64,000 bases of DNA from Mycobacterium sp. ITM-2016-00317 (GCF_002968295.1 NZ_CP134399.1:5996111-6060110), one strand, 5' to 3'; counted from the first letter of the stretch, positions 34,459 through 49,587 are shown. Translations and numbers: made by a program. Notes: a model not told the origin generated them from the sequence alone.

Positions 34459-35124
34459 GTGCCGACCGCCATGATCACCGGGGCCTCCGGTGGCCTCGGA
34501 GCCGCCCTCGCCGACGCTCTGGCGCCGACGCACACCCTGTTCCTGGCCGGCCGCCCGTCGGCCCGGCTCGACGCCGTCGCCGAGCGGCTCGGCGCCACCA
34601 CCTGGCCCATCGACCTCGCCGACCCGGACTCCATCCCGGCCGTCGTCGAACCGATCGTCGAGCTCGACGTGCTGATCCACAACGCCGGGGTCGCCTACCC
34701 CGGGCGGGTCGCCGAATCCCACGTCGACGAATGGCGCGCCACCATGGCCGTCAACGTCGTGGGCGCGGTCGCGCTGACCCTGGAACTGCTGCCTGCGCTG
34801 CGCGCCGCCGGCGGCCACGTGGTCTTCATCAACTCCGGTGCCGGCATCAACGCCTCACCCGGGCTGGCGTCGTACTCGGCCAGCAAGTTCGCGCTGCGCG
34901 GGTTCGCCGACTCGCTGCGCGCCGACGAGCCGGGGTTGCGCGTCACGTCGGTGCACCCCGGCCGGATCGCCACCGCGATGCAGGAGGATCTGGTCGCTTA
35001 CGAGGGCCGCGCCTACGAGCCCGAGCAGTTCCTGAGCCCGGCCACCGTCGCCCAGGTGACCGCGGACGCGATCAACACCCCGCCCGACGCGCACGTCCAC
35101 GAGGTCATCGTCCGCCCCCGGTAA
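34459..35124 (+). CDS. short-chain dehydrogenase/reductase (SDR)
   Basis: 221 residues from GTG 34459. A start at 34411 would add 16 residues. Classical SDR motifs are the cofactor loop TGASGGLGAALA (TGxxxGxG, residues about 7-18), LIHNAGVAYPGRV (NAG), the catalytic Ser in FINSGAG and YSASK (Tyr-x-x-x-Lys), then SVHPGRIAT. The basic residue in the AGRPSARLDAV stretch after strand 2 suggests NADP(H). It is divergent from the glucosylglycerate hydrolase gene and converges on ctaD, with seven bases between stops. The substrate is unknown. Confidence 0.88.
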   Translation: MPTAMITGASGGLGAALADALAPTHTLFLAGRPSARLDAVAERLGATTWPIDLADPDSIPAVVEPIVELDVLIHNAGVAYPGRVAESHVDEWRATMAVNVVGAVALTLELLPALRAAGGHVVFINSGAGINASPGLASYSASKFALRGFADSLRADEPGLRVTSVHPGRIATAMQEDLVAYEGRAYEPEQFLSPATVAQVTADAINTPPDAHVHEVIVRPR

Positions 35125-35130
35125 TCGGGG

Positions 35131-36939
<1,809 letters not shown>

Positions 36940-36962
36940 TCACACGCCCCGGACGGAATAGG

Positions 36963-39848
<2,886 letters not shown>

Positions 39849-40024
39849 CCCACCAGGGTATAAGCACCCGCTTCCCGGATTTCCCGGCCACGGGTTGGTC
39901 TCGGTTCCGTTGCGGATGCATCAGAGGTTGGTCCCAGGTCAGTTCCAGCCCTGGTGGCTGCTGGACATCGATGGATACATTGCTGGCCTGACGAACCTCG
40001 AAGCGTTGGGAAGGATTGCACTCG

Positions 40025-40969
40025 ATGAGCGAAATCGCCCGTCCCTGGCGGGTTCTGGCAGGTGGCATCGGTGCCTGCGCCGCCGGCATCGCCGGGGTGC
40101 TGAGCATCACCGCCGCCACGGCGTCGGCCCAGCCGGGCCTCCCGCAGCCCCCGCTGCCCGCCCCTGCCACAGTGACGCAGACCGTCACGGTTACGCCCAA
40201 CGCCGCGCCACAACTCATCCCGCGCCCCGGTGTGACGCCTGCCACCGGCGGCGCCGCGGCCGTGCCCGCCGGGGTGAGCGCCCCGGCAGCCCCCGCGCTG
40301 CCCGCCCGCCCGGTGTCCACCATCGCCCCGGCCGCCTCGGGCACGCTCAGCGAGTTCTTCGCCGCCAAGGGCGTCGCGATGGAGCCGCAGTCCAGCCGCG
40401 ACTTCCGCGCCCTCAACATCGTGCTGCCGAAGCCGCGGGGCTGGGAGCACATTCCGGACCCGAACGTGCCGGACGCGTTCGCGGTGCTGGCCGATCGCGT
40501 CGGCGGCAACGGCCTGTACTCGTCGAACGCCCAGGTGGTCGTCTACAAGCTGGTCGGCGAGTTCGATCCGAAGGAGGCGATCAGCCACGGCTTCGTCGAC
40601 AGCCAGAAGCTGCCGGCGTGGCGTTCCACCGACGCGTCGCTGGCCGACTTCGGCGGTATGCCGTCCTCGCTGATCGAGGGCACCTACCGCGAGAACAACA
40701 TGACGCTGAACACGTCCCGGCGCCACGTCATCGCCACCGCCGGACCCGACCGCTACCTGGTGTCCCTGTCGGTCACCACCAGCGTCGACCAGGTCGTCGC
40801 CGCCGCGGACGCGACCGAGGCGATCGTCAACGGCTTCCGGGTCGGCGTGCCCGGTCCCGCCCCGGTCGCACCGCCTGCCCCCGGCGCCCCCGGTGTGCCG
40901 CTGGCCGCCGCACCGCCCCCCGCTCCCGCCGTGGCGCCCGCGCCGCAGCTGCTGGGACTGCAGGGATAG
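40025..40969 (+). CDS. secreted proline-rich LpqN/LpqT-family protein (Mtc28/Rv0040c homologue)
   Basis: 314 residues from ATG 40025. A TTG three codons upstream is less likely. GGAAGGA lies nine to eleven bases before. A signal peptide (GGIGACAAGIAGVLSITAAT, cleaved after ASA near 35) is followed by a Pro/Ala/Val-rich spacer. The folded LpqN-type domain at about 110-270 has LPKPRGWEHIPDPNVPDAFA, VYKLVGEFDPKEAISHGFVD and HVIATAGPDRYLVSLSVTTS. A second Pro/Ala-rich tail closes the protein. The family is exported and wall-associated. The M. tuberculosis homologue is a 28-kDa antigen. Its molecular role is unknown. Confidence 0.88.
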   Translation: MSEIARPWRVLAGGIGACAAGIAGVLSITAATASAQPGLPQPPLPAPATVTQTVTVTPNAAPQLIPRPGVTPATGGAAAVPAGVSAPAAPALPARPVSTIAPAASGTLSEFFAAKGVAMEPQSSRDFRALNIVLPKPRGWEHIPDPNVPDAFAVLADRVGGNGLYSSNAQVVVYKLVGEFDPKEAISHGFVDSQKLPAWRSTDASLADFGGMPSSLIEGTYRENNMTLNTSRRHVIATAGPDRYLVSLSVTTSVDQVVAAADATEAIVNGFRVGVPGPAPVAPPAPGAPGVPLAAAPPPAPAVAPAPQLLGLQG

Positions 40970-40976
40970 ACGTCGC

Positions 40977-41010
40977 CGTCCCCCGGGCGAAGCCTGGCGC
41001 CCGGGGGACG
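40977..41010 (+). terminator. intrinsic terminator after the LpqN-family gene
   Basis: CGTCCCCCGGGCG (40977-40989) pairs perfectly with CGCCCGGGGGACG (40998-41010) around an 8-base loop, and CCCCTTTTCC follows shortly after. It starts eight bases after the stop codon at 40967-40969. Confidence 0.8.
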
Positions 41011-41043
41011 ACGGCCCCTTTTCCACCCCGTATTCTGAAGCCC

Positions 41044-41421
41044 ATGTTCGTCGCCGCGGTGTTGAGTCTGTGCGCGGCGGTGGTGACCGCGGCGCTGGGC
41101 GCATGGTCGCTGATGCGCCGCCCGTCCACCGACTACGTCCAGCAGGTGTTGCGCGCCGTGGCCCCCACCCAGTTGGCCGCCGCGGTGATGCTCGGTGCGG
41201 GCGCGGTGGTGGCGTTGTCGGCCACGGCGCCGATGGCGGCGGTCATCCTGGCCGTCTGCGTGGCCGGCGCGATCGGCACCGTCGCGGCGGGCTGCTGGCA
41301 AGCGGCCACGGCCGTCGCACGGCGCAACGCCCAGCAGGCGGCGGTCACCGGCGGTGGCTGCGGCAGTGGCGGCAGCGGTGGCAGTGGCTGCGGCACCTGC
41401 ACGCTGTCCTGCGACCGTTGA
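41044..41421 (+). CDS. small membrane protein with Gly/Cys-rich tail (position of Rv0039c)
   Basis: 125 residues from ATG 41044. Three hydrophobic stretches (FVAAVLSLCAAVVTAALGAW, LAAAVMLGAGAVVALSATAP, and AAVILAVCVAGAIGTVAAGC) point to an integral membrane protein. The last 23 residues are Gly/Ser-rich with four Cys (GGGCGSGGSGGSGC, then GTCTLSC), unusual for a mycobacterial membrane protein and suggestive of metal or disulfide chemistry on one side of the membrane. It has the position of Rv0039c, a hypothetical membrane protein. It converges on yqgE with two bases between stops. Confidence 0.7.
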   Translation: MFVAAVLSLCAAVVTAALGAWSLMRRPSTDYVQQVLRAVAPTQLAAAVMLGAGAVVALSATAPMAAVILAVCVAGAIGTVAAGCWQAATAVARRNAQQAAVTGGGCGSGGSGGSGCGTCTLSCDR

Positions 41422-41423
41422 GG

Positions 41424-42029
41424 CTAGTTGCGGCTGAGGTCGATCGGATGCGTCGCCAGCAGGGACAACGGCAGCGGCTGACGACGCAGGATCCGGGCCC
41501 ACAGATCCACGTGCGGTTCGACCAGCACGTCAGAAGGTAACGCCGACAACACGATCCAGTCGTCACGCTCGATCTCGCCCTCGAGCTGACCGATGGTCCA
41601 GCCCGAGTAGCCGGCGAAGATCCGCACCCCTTCGACCGCCGGGGCGATCGAGTCCGGGTCGGCGTCGAGGTCGACCATCGCCACCCGGCCCTGCACGTGC
41701 CGCAGCCCGGGCACCGCACCTGGGTCCACCCCCACCCGCACCGTGGCCAGACACAGTGCGGCATCACGTTTGACCGGGCCGCCGATGTACATCGACTTCG
41801 GCTTGGCGGCCAGCTTCGTCCACTGCGGCAGCACGTTGTGCACCGCGGTCTCACTGGCCCGGTTCAGCACCACACCGAGTGTCCCGCCGTCGTTGTGCTC
41901 GACCACATAGATGACACTGCGCCGGAAGGTCGGCTCCAGCAGATCGGTGTTGGCCAGCAGCAGCGTGCCCGCGCGGACCCGGTGTGCCGCAGGTGCGACG
42001 AAGTCCTCCGGATCTTCGGGTTGCGCCAT
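41424..42029 (-). CDS. YqgE/AlgH family protein (UPF0301, Rv0038 homologue)
   Basis: 201 residues from ATG 42029 ([10 protein letters not shown]). Family motifs: [76 protein letters not shown] and [13 protein letters not shown]. The family is widespread, and its structure is known, but its molecular function is not. It is divergent from the MFS gene. Confidence 0.93.
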   Translation of the reverse strand: MAQPEDPEDFVAPAAHRVRAGTLLLANTDLLEPTFRRSVIYVVEHNDGGTLGVVLNRASETAVHNVLPQWTKLAAKPKSMYIGGPVKRDAALCLATVRVGVDPGAVPGLRHVQGRVAMVDLDADPDSIAPAVEGVRIFAGYSGWTIGQLEGEIERDDWIVLSALPSDVLVEPHVDLWARILRRQPLPLSLLATHPIDLSRN

Positions 42030-42191
42030 CGGACCATCATGTCACCACCGCCACGTGATCGTGGCCGACAGCACACCCCAGACCGACATTTGTACTGTGG
42101 GTCGGGTCGCTCGACGAGCACGCACGCGAAGAGCCGACACCTCTGCTGTCCGACCCGACCCAACCCGACCCGCCAACAGGATGTGACATCC
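42030..42191. promoter_or_regulatory. divergent yqgE/MFS promoter region
   Basis: 162 bases between divergent genes. It contains a cluster of GACCCGACC-type short repeats near 42151-42172 and inverted GGGTCGGGTC at 42098-42107, which could pair in RNA. No assigned operator. Confidence 0.35.
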
Positions 42192-43472
42192 GTGCCCCAC
42201 GACCGCGCATCCCGCACGTTGTGGCGTTCGGTGCGGGCCCTCCCCCAGTTCCGCAGGCTGCTCGAGCTGCGTGCGGTCAGCCAGTTCGGGGACGGCCTGT
42301 TCCAGGCCGGGATCGCCGGCGCGATCCTGTTCAACCCGGAACGCGAGGCGGAACCGTGGGCGATCGCGGCCGCATTCGCCGCGCTGTTCCTGCCGTACTC
42401 GCTGCTCGGCCCGTTCGCCGGTGCGCTGCTGGACCGCTGGGACCGGCGCCTGGTGCTCATCGGCGCCAACACCGGCAGGCTGGTGGTCATTCTCGTGGTC
42501 GGAACGCTGCTGGCCAGCGGGCATTCCGACATCCCAATCCTGTTGAGCGCGTTGGTCGCCAACGGTTTCACCCGGTTCGTGTCCTCGGGGCTGAGCGCGG
42601 CGCTGCCCCACGTCGTGCCGCGCGACCAGGTGATCGCGATGAACTCGGTGGCCACCGCCACCACGTCCGTCGCGGCGTTCGCCGGGGCGATCTTCATGCT
42701 GCTGCCGCGTTGGTGGTTCGGGGCCGGGGACTCCGGCGGGGCGGTCGTCATCTTCCTGGTGATGCTGCCCGTCGCGGTCGCGCTGTGGCTGTCGATGCGC
42801 TTCCCGCCCCGACTACTCGGCCCCGACGAGAGCGCACTCACCGTGTCCGGCTCGGTGATCTACGCGGTGGCCACCGGGTGGCTGCACGCCGCGCGCACGG
42901 CCTGGGCCGTCCCGTCCGTCGCCGCAACGCTGTCGGGCCTGGCCGCCCACCGGATGGCGTTCGGCATCAACACCCTGCTCGTGCTTGTGATGGTGCGCCA
43001 CACCGAGACCGCGACCGTCGCCGGTTTCGGGACGACCGTACTGTTCGTCACCGCCGGCGGCGCCGGCCAGTTCCTGGCGACGGTGTTCACCCCCGCGCTG
43101 GTCAAGAGGTGGGGCCGCTACGCCGCCCCCAACGGCGCGCTGGCGTTCGCCGCGGTCGTGCAGTTGTTCGGCGCGACGCTGCACCTACCGGTCATGATCG
43201 TGTGCGGGTTCCTGCTCGGTGCGGCCGGTCAGGTCGTGAAGCTGTGCGCGGACACCGCGATGCAGATGGACGTCGCCGACTCGCTGCGCGGACACCTTTT
43301 CGCGGTGCAGGATTCGCTGTTCTGGGTGGCGTTCATCCTGGCGATCTCGGCGGCCGCGTTCGTGATTCCGCCCGACGGCCGTTCGGTCGGCCTGGCGGTC
43401 GCCGGGGCCGGGCTCTACCTGACCGGGCTGGCCGTGCACGCGGTGCTGGGCCGGCGCGCGCGGCTAGGGTGA
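42192..43472 (+). CDS. MFS transporter (Rv0037c homologue)
   Basis: 426 residues from GTG 42192. A GTG three codons upstream (42183) is equally possible. About 12 hydrophobic segments of the major facilitator type, with the loop 2-3 signature region [40 protein letters not shown] lies in helix 1, and [20 protein letters not shown] follows the central loop. It is likely a drug/proton or metabolite exporter. The substrate is unknown. The stop is six bases before the next ATG, so the two genes form an operon. Confidence 0.88.
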   Translation: MPHDRASRTLWRSVRALPQFRRLLELRAVSQFGDGLFQAGIAGAILFNPEREAEPWAIAAAFAALFLPYSLLGPFAGALLDRWDRRLVLIGANTGRLVVILVVGTLLASGHSDIPILLSALVANGFTRFVSSGLSAALPHVVPRDQVIAMNSVATATTSVAAFAGAIFMLLPRWWFGAGDSGGAVVIFLVMLPVAVALWLSMRFPPRLLGPDESALTVSGSVIYAVATGWLHAARTAWAVPSVAATLSGLAAHRMAFGINTLLVLVMVRHTETATVAGFGTTVLFVTAGGAGQFLATVFTPALVKRWGRYAAPNGALAFAAVVQLFGATLHLPVMIVCGFLLGAAGQVVKLCADTAMQMDVADSLRGHLFAVQDSLFWVAFILAISAAAFVIPPDGRSVGLAVAGAGLYLTGLAVHAVLGRRARLG

Positions 43473-43477
43473 CCCGC

Positions 43478-44269
43478 ATGCCCGGAGCTGCCCCGATCGT
43501 CAGCGACCTGCGCGCCGAGAGCGACGAGCTCGACGCGCTGGTGGCCCCGCTGGCGCCCGGGCAGTGGGCGCTGGCCACGCCCGCCCCCGGGTGGACGATC
43601 GCCCACCAGATCGGGCATCTGCTGTGGACCGACCGGATGTCGCTGCTGGCGGTCACCGACGAGCCCGGCTTCGCGGAGGTCCTCACGCAGGCGTCGTCGC
43701 ATCCGACCTCGCTCGTCGACGGCGGCGCCGCGCAACTGGCCGACCTGCCGCCGGCGCAGCTGCTCGAGGACTGGCGCCGCACCCGCACCGCGCTGCACGA
43801 CGCGCTGCTGACCGTCGCCGACGGCCGCAAGTTGCCGTGGTTCGGGCCGCCGATGAGTGCGGCGTCGATGGCCACCGCGCGGCTGATGGAGACGTGGGCG
43901 CACGGGCTCGACGTCGCCGACACCCTGGGGGTGACGCGGGCACCGACGGCGCGGCTGCGCTCGATCGCCCACATCGGCGTGCGGACCCGCGACTTCGCGT
44001 TCGGCGTGCACGGCCTCACGCCGCCGACGGAACTGTTCCACGTGAAACTATCCGCGCCTGCCGGTGCCGGGGAGCCGCACTGGACGTGGGGACCCGAGGA
44101 CGCCGCACAGCGAGTGACGGGGTCGGCGGAGCACTTCTGCGTACTCGTCACCCAGCGCCGCCCTCGCTCGGCACTCGACGTCGTCGCGGTCGGCGCCGAC
44201 GCCGAGAAGTGGCTGACCATCGCCCAGGCCTTCGCCGGTCCGCCCGGCGCAGGCCGGAACTCGGGCTAG
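43478..44269 (+). CDS. TIGR03084/maleylpyruvate isomerase-like metal-binding protein (Rv0036c homologue)
   Basis: 263 residues from ATG 43478. A GTG at 43469 overlapping the MFS stop is an alternative. It has a DinB-like four-helix domain with metal-binding His positions: [17 protein letters not shown], and later [15 protein letters not shown], the WxH/HxxD pattern of mycothiol-dependent isomerase-like proteins. The C-terminal half includes [13 protein letters not shown]. The family is common in actinobacteria and mostly uncharacterised. It is co-transcribed with the MFS gene. The coding sequence contains a near-match to parS at 44034-44049. Confidence 0.85.
   Translation: MPGAAPIVSDLRAESDELDALVAPLAPGQWALATPAPGWTIAHQIGHLLWTDRMSLLAVTDEPGFAEVLTQASSHPTSLVDGGAAQLADLPPAQLLEDWRRTRTALHDALLTVADGRKLPWFGPPMSAASMATARLMETWAHGLDVADTLGVTRAPTARLRSIAHIGVRTRDFAFGVHGLTPPTELFHVKLSAPAGAGEPHWTWGPEDAAQRVTGSAEHFCVLVTQRRPRSALDVVAVGADAEKWLTIAQAFAGPPGAGRNSG
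44034..44049. promoter_or_regulatory. near-parS sequence inside the Rv0036c-like gene
   Basis: TGTTCCACGTGAAACT differs from the 16-bp parS site TGTTTCACGTGAAACA at two positions, one in the 14-bp core. It encodes L-F-H-V-K in the protein. Whether ParB binds it is not known. Confidence 0.4.
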
Positions 44270-44766
44270 AGGTACTCGGCGGAATCGGCGGTGCCGCTGT
44301 CGTCGGCGTCGGCGAGCCGGACGTCCCACCGGCCGTCCCGGTCGGTGTCCACCCACGCCTGCCCCGCACCGAACGCCCGGTCGGCCAGCCCGTCACCGTC
44401 GGTGTCGGTGACGCGCTCCGGCGTGCCGTCCCCGTCCAGGTCGGCGGGCGCCGCACCCGCCGGGTGCTCCACGCCGTCCAGACCGAACCAGCGCAGCGCA
44501 GCGCCGCCGCGCTCGGCGGCCACCGTCCACGTGCCGGTGCCGTCGTCGGTGAAGAAGGCCTCGGCGACACCGTCCCCGTCGAGATCCCTGCCGGCCAGTT
44601 CGGCGGCGCCGTCGCCGTCGAGGTCGGCCAGCAGGTCGTCGGTCAGCCCGTCGCCGTCGAGATCCAGCCCGACCGAATCCAGCACCCCGTCGCCGTCCAG
44701 ATCGTGGTCCGCACCCGCGGTCCACCACGTCGCCGACCCGTCGGACTCACCCAGGCAGTACTCCAT
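44266..44766 (-). CDS. small protein of tandem DLDGDG calcium-binding-like repeats
   Basis: 166 residues from ATG 44766, overlapping the pcnA stop by 20 bases, so translation is probably coupled. It contains about eight D-x-D-x-D-G loops: [71 protein letters not shown] and [10 protein letters not shown]. These resemble the calcium loops of thrombospondin type-3 or dockerin repeats. A central piece has [19 protein letters not shown]. There is no signal peptide, which is odd because such repeats are usually extracellular. The function is unknown; calcium binding is inferred from the motif. Confidence 0.75.
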   Translation of the reverse strand: MEYCLGESDGSATWWTAGADHDLDGDGVLDSVGLDLDGDGLTDDLLADLDGDGAAELAGRDLDGDGVAEAFFTDDGTGTWTVAAERGGAALRWFGLDGVEHPAGAAPADLDGDGTPERVTDTDGDGLADRAFGAGQAWVDTDRDGRWDVRLADADDSGTADSAEYL

Positions 44767-46282
44767 ACCTGATCAGACGCTCGGGCCAGGCCTTCTCGTT
44801 CCACCACCGCAGCAATTCGGCCACTGCCTCGTCGTGGTCGAGCGGGCCGCGTTCCATCCGCAGCTCTTTGAGGTAGTTCCACGCCTGCCCGACCTGCGGG
44901 CCCGGCGGGATGCCCAGGATCGTCATGATCTCGTTGCCGTCGATGTCCGGACGGACCCGGGCCAGATCCTCCTTGGCCGCCAGTTCCTCGATGCGCCGCT
45001 CGAGGTCGTCGTAGTTGGCCTGCAGCCGCGCCGCGCGCCGCTTGTTGCGGGTGGTGCAGTCGGCGCGCACCAGCTTGTGCAGCCGGCTCAACAACGGGCT
45101 GGCGTCGGTGACGTAGCGCCGCACCGCCGAGTCGGTCCACCGGCCGTCCCCGTACCCGTGGAACCGCAGGTGCAGGTACACCAGCTGGGACACGTCGGAG
45201 ATCATCTGCTTCGAGTACTTCAGTTCGCGCATCCGCTTGCGCGCCATCTTGGCCCCGACCACCTCGTGGTGGTGGAAGCTCACGCCCCCGTCGGGTTCGT
45301 GCTTGCGGGTGGCCGGCTTCCCGATGTCGTGCAGCAGCGCCGCCCACCGCAGGACCAGGTCCGGCCCGCCTTCGACACTCCCCCGGTCGCTGCGCTCCTG
45401 CCCTCCGGCCCCTTCCAGGTCTATCGCCTGCCGCAGCACGGTCAGTGAATGCTGGTAGACGTCCTTGTGCTGGTGGTGCTCGTCGATGGCCATCCGCATC
45501 GCGCCGACCTCGGGCAGCACCACCTCGCCGAGGCCGGTCTGCACCATCAGGTCCACCCCGGCGACCGGGTCGGCGCCCAGCAGCATCTTGTCCAGTTCCG
45601 CGGCCACCCGCTCGGCGGTGATCCGGCCCAGCTGCGGCGCCATCTCCTCCAGCGCCTGCCGGACCCGCGGCGCCACGTCGAAGCCGAGCTGCGACACGAA
45701 CCTGGCCGCACGCAGCATCCGCAGCGGATCGTCGCCGAACGACACCTCCGGGGCGGAGGGCGTGTCGAGCAGCTTGCGACGCAGCGCGGACAGGCCGTCC
45801 AGCGGGTCGAGGAACTCGGCGGCGCCGTCGGCGGTGACGCGGACCGCCATCGCGTTGACCGTGAAATCGCGGCGCACCAGATCGTCGGCGAGGTTGTCGC
45901 CGTAGTGCACCTCGGGGTTGCGTGACACCTGGTCATAGGTGTCGGCGCGGAACGTGGTGATCTCCAGCCGGTCCTGATTGCCCGGGGGGCCCTTGGCCAC
46001 GCCCACCGTGCCGAAGTCGATGCCGGTGTCCCACAGCGCGTCGCCCCAGCCCCGCAGAAAGCGCAGCATCTCGTCGGGCCGGGCATCGGTGGTGAAGTCC
46101 AGATCCGCGCCGAGCCGGCCGAGCAGCGCGTCGCGCACGCTGCCGCCGACCAGATACAGCTGGTGGCCGTTGTCGGCGAACACCTTGCCGACGTCGCGCA
46201 GCACCGCGGCGTGGGCATTCAGCGCTACCTGCGCAGCGGCCAGCAGCTGGGCCAGGTCATCGTCGGCGGTGGGGTCGGACAC
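44747..46282 (-). CDS. pcnA: CCA tRNA nucleotidyltransferase
   Basis: 511 residues from GTG 46282. The class II nucleotidyltransferase head has [16 protein letters not shown] and the metal-binding DLDFTTD, then the [13 protein letters not shown] motif and [16 protein letters not shown]. An HD domain follows ([20 protein letters not shown]), a common fusion in actinobacterial CCA enzymes. It adds or repairs the 3' CCA of tRNAs. It is divergent from mutT4 and translationally overlaps the DLDGDG-repeat gene downstream, the usual origin-proximal position (Rv3907c). Confidence 0.94.
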   Translation of the reverse strand: MSDPTADDDLAQLLAAAQVALNAHAAVLRDVGKVFADNGHQLYLVGGSVRDALLGRLGADLDFTTDARPDEMLRFLRGWGDALWDTGIDFGTVGVAKGPPGNQDRLEITTFRADTYDQVSRNPEVHYGDNLADDLVRRDFTVNAMAVRVTADGAAEFLDPLDGLSALRRKLLDTPSAPEVSFGDDPLRMLRAARFVSQLGFDVAPRVRQALEEMAPQLGRITAERVAAELDKMLLGADPVAGVDLMVQTGLGEVVLPEVGAMRMAIDEHHQHKDVYQHSLTVLRQAIDLEGAGGQERSDRGSVEGGPDLVLRWAALLHDIGKPATRKHEPDGGVSFHHHEVVGAKMARKRMRELKYSKQMISDVSQLVYLHLRFHGYGDGRWTDSAVRRYVTDASPLLSRLHKLVRADCTTRNKRRAARLQANYDDLERRIEELAAKEDLARVRPDIDGNEIMTILGIPPGPQVGQAWNYLKELRMERGPLDHDEAVAELLRWWNEKAWPERLIRYGVLPG

Positions 46283-46367
46283 GTCCGATGAGCCTACTGG
46301 TCACAGCGATGTCACCGTCCGGCGAGTGCGGCGAGGACCGCTGTTCATGCCAGCTACTATCGCTTGG

Positions 46368-47162
46368 GTGTCGGACGGCGAGCAGGCCAAACCACGACGG
46401 CGCCGCGGGCGTCGCCGGGGCCGACGCGCGGCAGGTCCCCCCGAAGCCGGAGCAGAGCAGAACCAGAACCGTCGTCAGCAGCCCGCTCCGAGCGCCGTCA
46501 CCGGCCAATCCGGTCAGCCGGAGCAGCCCCCCAAACCGCAGAAGACCAAGACTCGGCGGCCGCCGGAACGGTTGCGCACCGTGCACGAGACGTCCGCGGG
46601 CGGCCTGGTCATCGACGGTATCGACGGCCCCAAGGACGACCAGGTGGCAGCGCTGATCGGCCGCATCGACCGGCGCGGCCGGATGCTGTGGTCACTGCCC
46701 AAGGGCCACATCGAGCGCGGTGAGACCGCCGAGCAGACCGCGATCCGGGAGGTCGCCGAGGAGACCGGCATCCAGGGCAGCGTGCTGGCCGCCCTCGGCA
46801 GCATCGACTACTGGTTCGTCACCGAGGGCAGGCGCGTGCACAAGACGGTGCACCACTACCTGATGCGGTTCTCCGGCGGTGAACTCTCCGACGAGGACGT
46901 CGAGGTCACCGAGGTGGCCTGGGTACCGGTGAAGGAACTGCCGTCCCGGCTGGCCTACGCCGACGAACGCCGGTTGGCCGAGGTCGCCGACGAACTGATC
47001 GACAAACTGCGCACCGACGGGCCCGGTGCGCTCCCGCCGTTGCCGCACTCCGCACCGCGCCGCCGCGGGCAGACGCACTCCCACACCCGGCGCCGCCGAC
47101 CTGACCCCACCGCTCAACCCCAGCCCGGCCGGCGGACGAACGGATGCGGTCAAGGATCGTGA
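46368..47162 (+). CDS. mutT4: NUDIX hydrolase MutT4-like (Rv3908 homologue)
   Basis: 264 residues from GTG 46368. An ATG at 46347 adds seven. The N-terminus is Arg-rich ([20 protein letters not shown]) and low complexity. The Nudix domain spans about 75-215 with [29 protein letters not shown] and REVAEETGI (the Nudix box G-x5-E-x7-REVAEE-x-G). The tail is Arg/His/Pro-rich. The family cleaves nucleoside diphosphates linked to other groups. A DNA-sanitising role is inferred for MutT4. Its last 19 bases overlap the next gene, the usual arrangement in the murJ-sigM cluster. Confidence 0.88.
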   Translation: MSDGEQAKPRRRRGRRRGRRAAGPPEAGAEQNQNRRQQPAPSAVTGQSGQPEQPPKPQKTKTRRPPERLRTVHETSAGGLVIDGIDGPKDDQVAALIGRIDRRGRMLWSLPKGHIERGETAEQTAIREVAEETGIQGSVLAALGSIDYWFVTEGRRVHKTVHHYLMRFSGGELSDEDVEVTEVAWVPVKELPSRLAYADERRLAEVADELIDKLRTDGPGALPPLPHSAPRRRGQTHSHTRRRRPDPTAQPQPGRRTNGCGQGS

Positions 47163-49587
47163 CCGGGCCCGCCTGGCTCGCACGTCTGCTCGTCGCGGTC
47201 CTCGCACTGCTGCTGGCCGTCGCACCGGCCGCCACCTTCTCTCCCGTCGCCACCGCCCAGCCATCCGCTGCGGCGTTCCTGCGCATACAGATCGACACCG
47301 TCTCCCCCGACGTCGTGACCACCACCAGCGACCCGATGGTCACGGTCACCGGCACCATCAGCAATGTCGGTGACCGGTCCGTGCGCGACGTGGTGGTGCG
47401 GCTCGAGCACGCCCCGGCGGCCACCTCCTCGAGCACGCTGCGCACCGACCTGGCCGGCAACGTCGACCAGTACCAGCCCGTCGCCGATTTCATCACCGCC
47501 GCACCGGAACTTGCTCGCGGAGAACAGGTTCCGTTCCGACTGGCCTATCCGCTGCGCTCCACCGAGCAGCCGTCGCTGCGCATCGACGAACCCGGCGTGT
47601 ACCCGCTGATGATCAACGTCAACGGCACCCCCGACTACGGCGCCCCGGCCCGCCTCGACGACTCGCGCTTCCTGTTGCCGGTGCTCGGGGTGCCGCCCGA
47701 GAGCGAATCCGACACCGCCGGCGACGCGGTGGACTCCGCGGTCCCGCCGGACACCACCCGCCCCGTCGGGCTCACGATGTTCTGGCCGCTGGTCGACCGT
47801 CCCCGACTGGCCGCGGGCGCTCCCGGCGGCACCGCCCCGGTCCGGCTGATCGACGACGAGCTGGCCGGCTCGCTGGCCCGCGGCGGACGCCTCGACACCC
47901 TGCTGAGCGCCATCGACTTCGCCACCGGGCCCGAGGTCGATCCCGGCGGTGAGGTGGCGCGCACGGTGTGCCTGGCCGTCGACCCGGATCTGCTGGTCAC
48001 CGTCAACGCGATGACCACCGGCTACGTCGTCAACGACGCCGCCGACGCCGGACCCGGCACCCCCACCCATCCCGGCACCGGACAGCAGGCCGCGGTGGAC
48101 TGGCTCACCCGGCTCAAGGCGCTGGCCCAGCGGATGTGCGTGGCCCCCACGGTGTACGCACAGGCCGACCTCGACGCGCTCCAGCGCGTCGCCGACCCCG
48201 GCCTGTCGACGATCGCCACCACCGGCGCCGCCGGGATCGTCGACCAGATCCTCGGGGTGGTCTCCAACCACCAGGTCAGCCTCATCGGCGACGGACCGCT
48301 GACCGGCCCGGCGATCCAGCTGCTGGCCGGCCGCGGACCCACGGTGGCGATCGGCGCCGCGCACCTCGCCGGGCCCGGTGACTCGGCCGACGGCACCACC
48401 GTCGGCACCGCGGACACCGCACCGCTGCGCTACACACCCGGCGTGGTCGCCGCCCCGTTCGACCCTGCGGTCGGCGCCGCGCTGGCCGCGATGGGCCCCA
48501 CACCGAAGGCGCCGTCCTACCTGGACCCGGCGCTGGACATCGCCGTCGAACAGGACTCCGAGGTCGCCCGGCGCCAGGACGCGCTCGGCGCGATGCTGTG
48601 GCGCAGTCTGGACCCTGGCATCGAGCCGCGCGCCCAGATCGTGATGCCGCCGCTGATGTGGAACGTGACCCCCACCGACGCGCAGGCCGTGCTGTCGGCG
48701 GTGGCCACCAGCATCCGGGCCGGGCTCGCGGTGCCGCGTCCGCTGGCCGCGCTGGTCAACGAGGTCAGGGCCACCGCGCGCGACTCCCCGATGCCGTCTG
48801 GCCAGCTGGGTAACCCGCGCGGACGGTTCGACGACGGGGTGGTGTCGGGGATCTCGGCGGTGACCGGCGGCTGTGGGGCTTCACCGCGGCGCTGACCACC
48901 GACGAACGCACCGGCCTCACCGGAAACCAGTACACCGCCCCGCTACGCGAGGACCTGCTGCGTGCACTGAGCCTTTCGGTGCCGCCGGACGCGCGCAGCG
49001 GGCTCGCCCAGCAGCGGCTCACCCGGGTGGGGCGCACGGTCGAGGATCTGTTCAACGCCGTCACGATTGTCAACCCCGGCGGCTCCTACACGCTGGCGAC
49101 CGAGCGCAGCCCGATCCCGCTGGCGCTGCGCAACAACCTGCCGGTGCCGATCCGGGTGCGCCTGGACATCGACGCGCCACCGGGCATGACGGTCACCGAC
49201 ATGGGCGAGATCGTGCTGCCGCCGGGCTTCCTGCCGCTCAAGGTGCCGATCGAGGTGCACTTCACCCAGCGGGTCGCCGTCGATGTCACGCTGCGCACCG
49301 TCGACGGGCTGCCGCTGGGTGAGCCCGTGCGGCTGTCCGTGCACTCCAACGCCTACGGCAAGGTCTTGTTCATCATCACGCTGACCGGAGGCGCGGTGTT
49401 GGTCCTGCTGGTCGGGCGCCGGCTGTGGCACCGCTTCCGCGGCCAGCCCGACCGTGCCGACCTGGAGGCCGACCCGACCCGGCCCGACCCGGTCGACGTG
49501 GCGCTCGCCTACCGCGACGACGGTGCGCCCGCCACGAGCCCGGCGGGCCGGCCCGCCCGCACCTCCCCCGGAGGCGACGATGCGTAA
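47144..49587 (+). pseudogene. Rv3909-like exported/membrane glycoprotein-type protein, frameshifted
   Basis: The homologous protein is about 800 residues. Here ATG 47144 opens a frame with a signal peptide (LARLLVAVLALLLAVAPAAT) and a large extracytoplasmic domain (PDVVTTTSDPMVTVTGTISN, SLIGDGPLTGPAIQLLAGRG), but it stops at 48893-48895. Similarity continues in a second frame: LWGFTAALTTDERTGLTGNQ, YTAPLREDLLRALSLSVPPD, then a membrane helix VLFIITLTGGAVLVLLVGRR and a cytoplasmic tail. The switch is at about 48866-48873 and needs one added base. The gene overlaps mutT4 and murJ, and because the cluster is otherwise intact, a sequencing indel is likely. It is a DUF6049-type protein of unknown role. 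Confidence 0.8.

Noticed and set aside
42098..42172. GACCCGACC-type short repeats as a possible CRISPR or riboswitch
   Set aside because: Repeats are under 10 bases, irregularly spaced and few; no conserved RNA fold seen.
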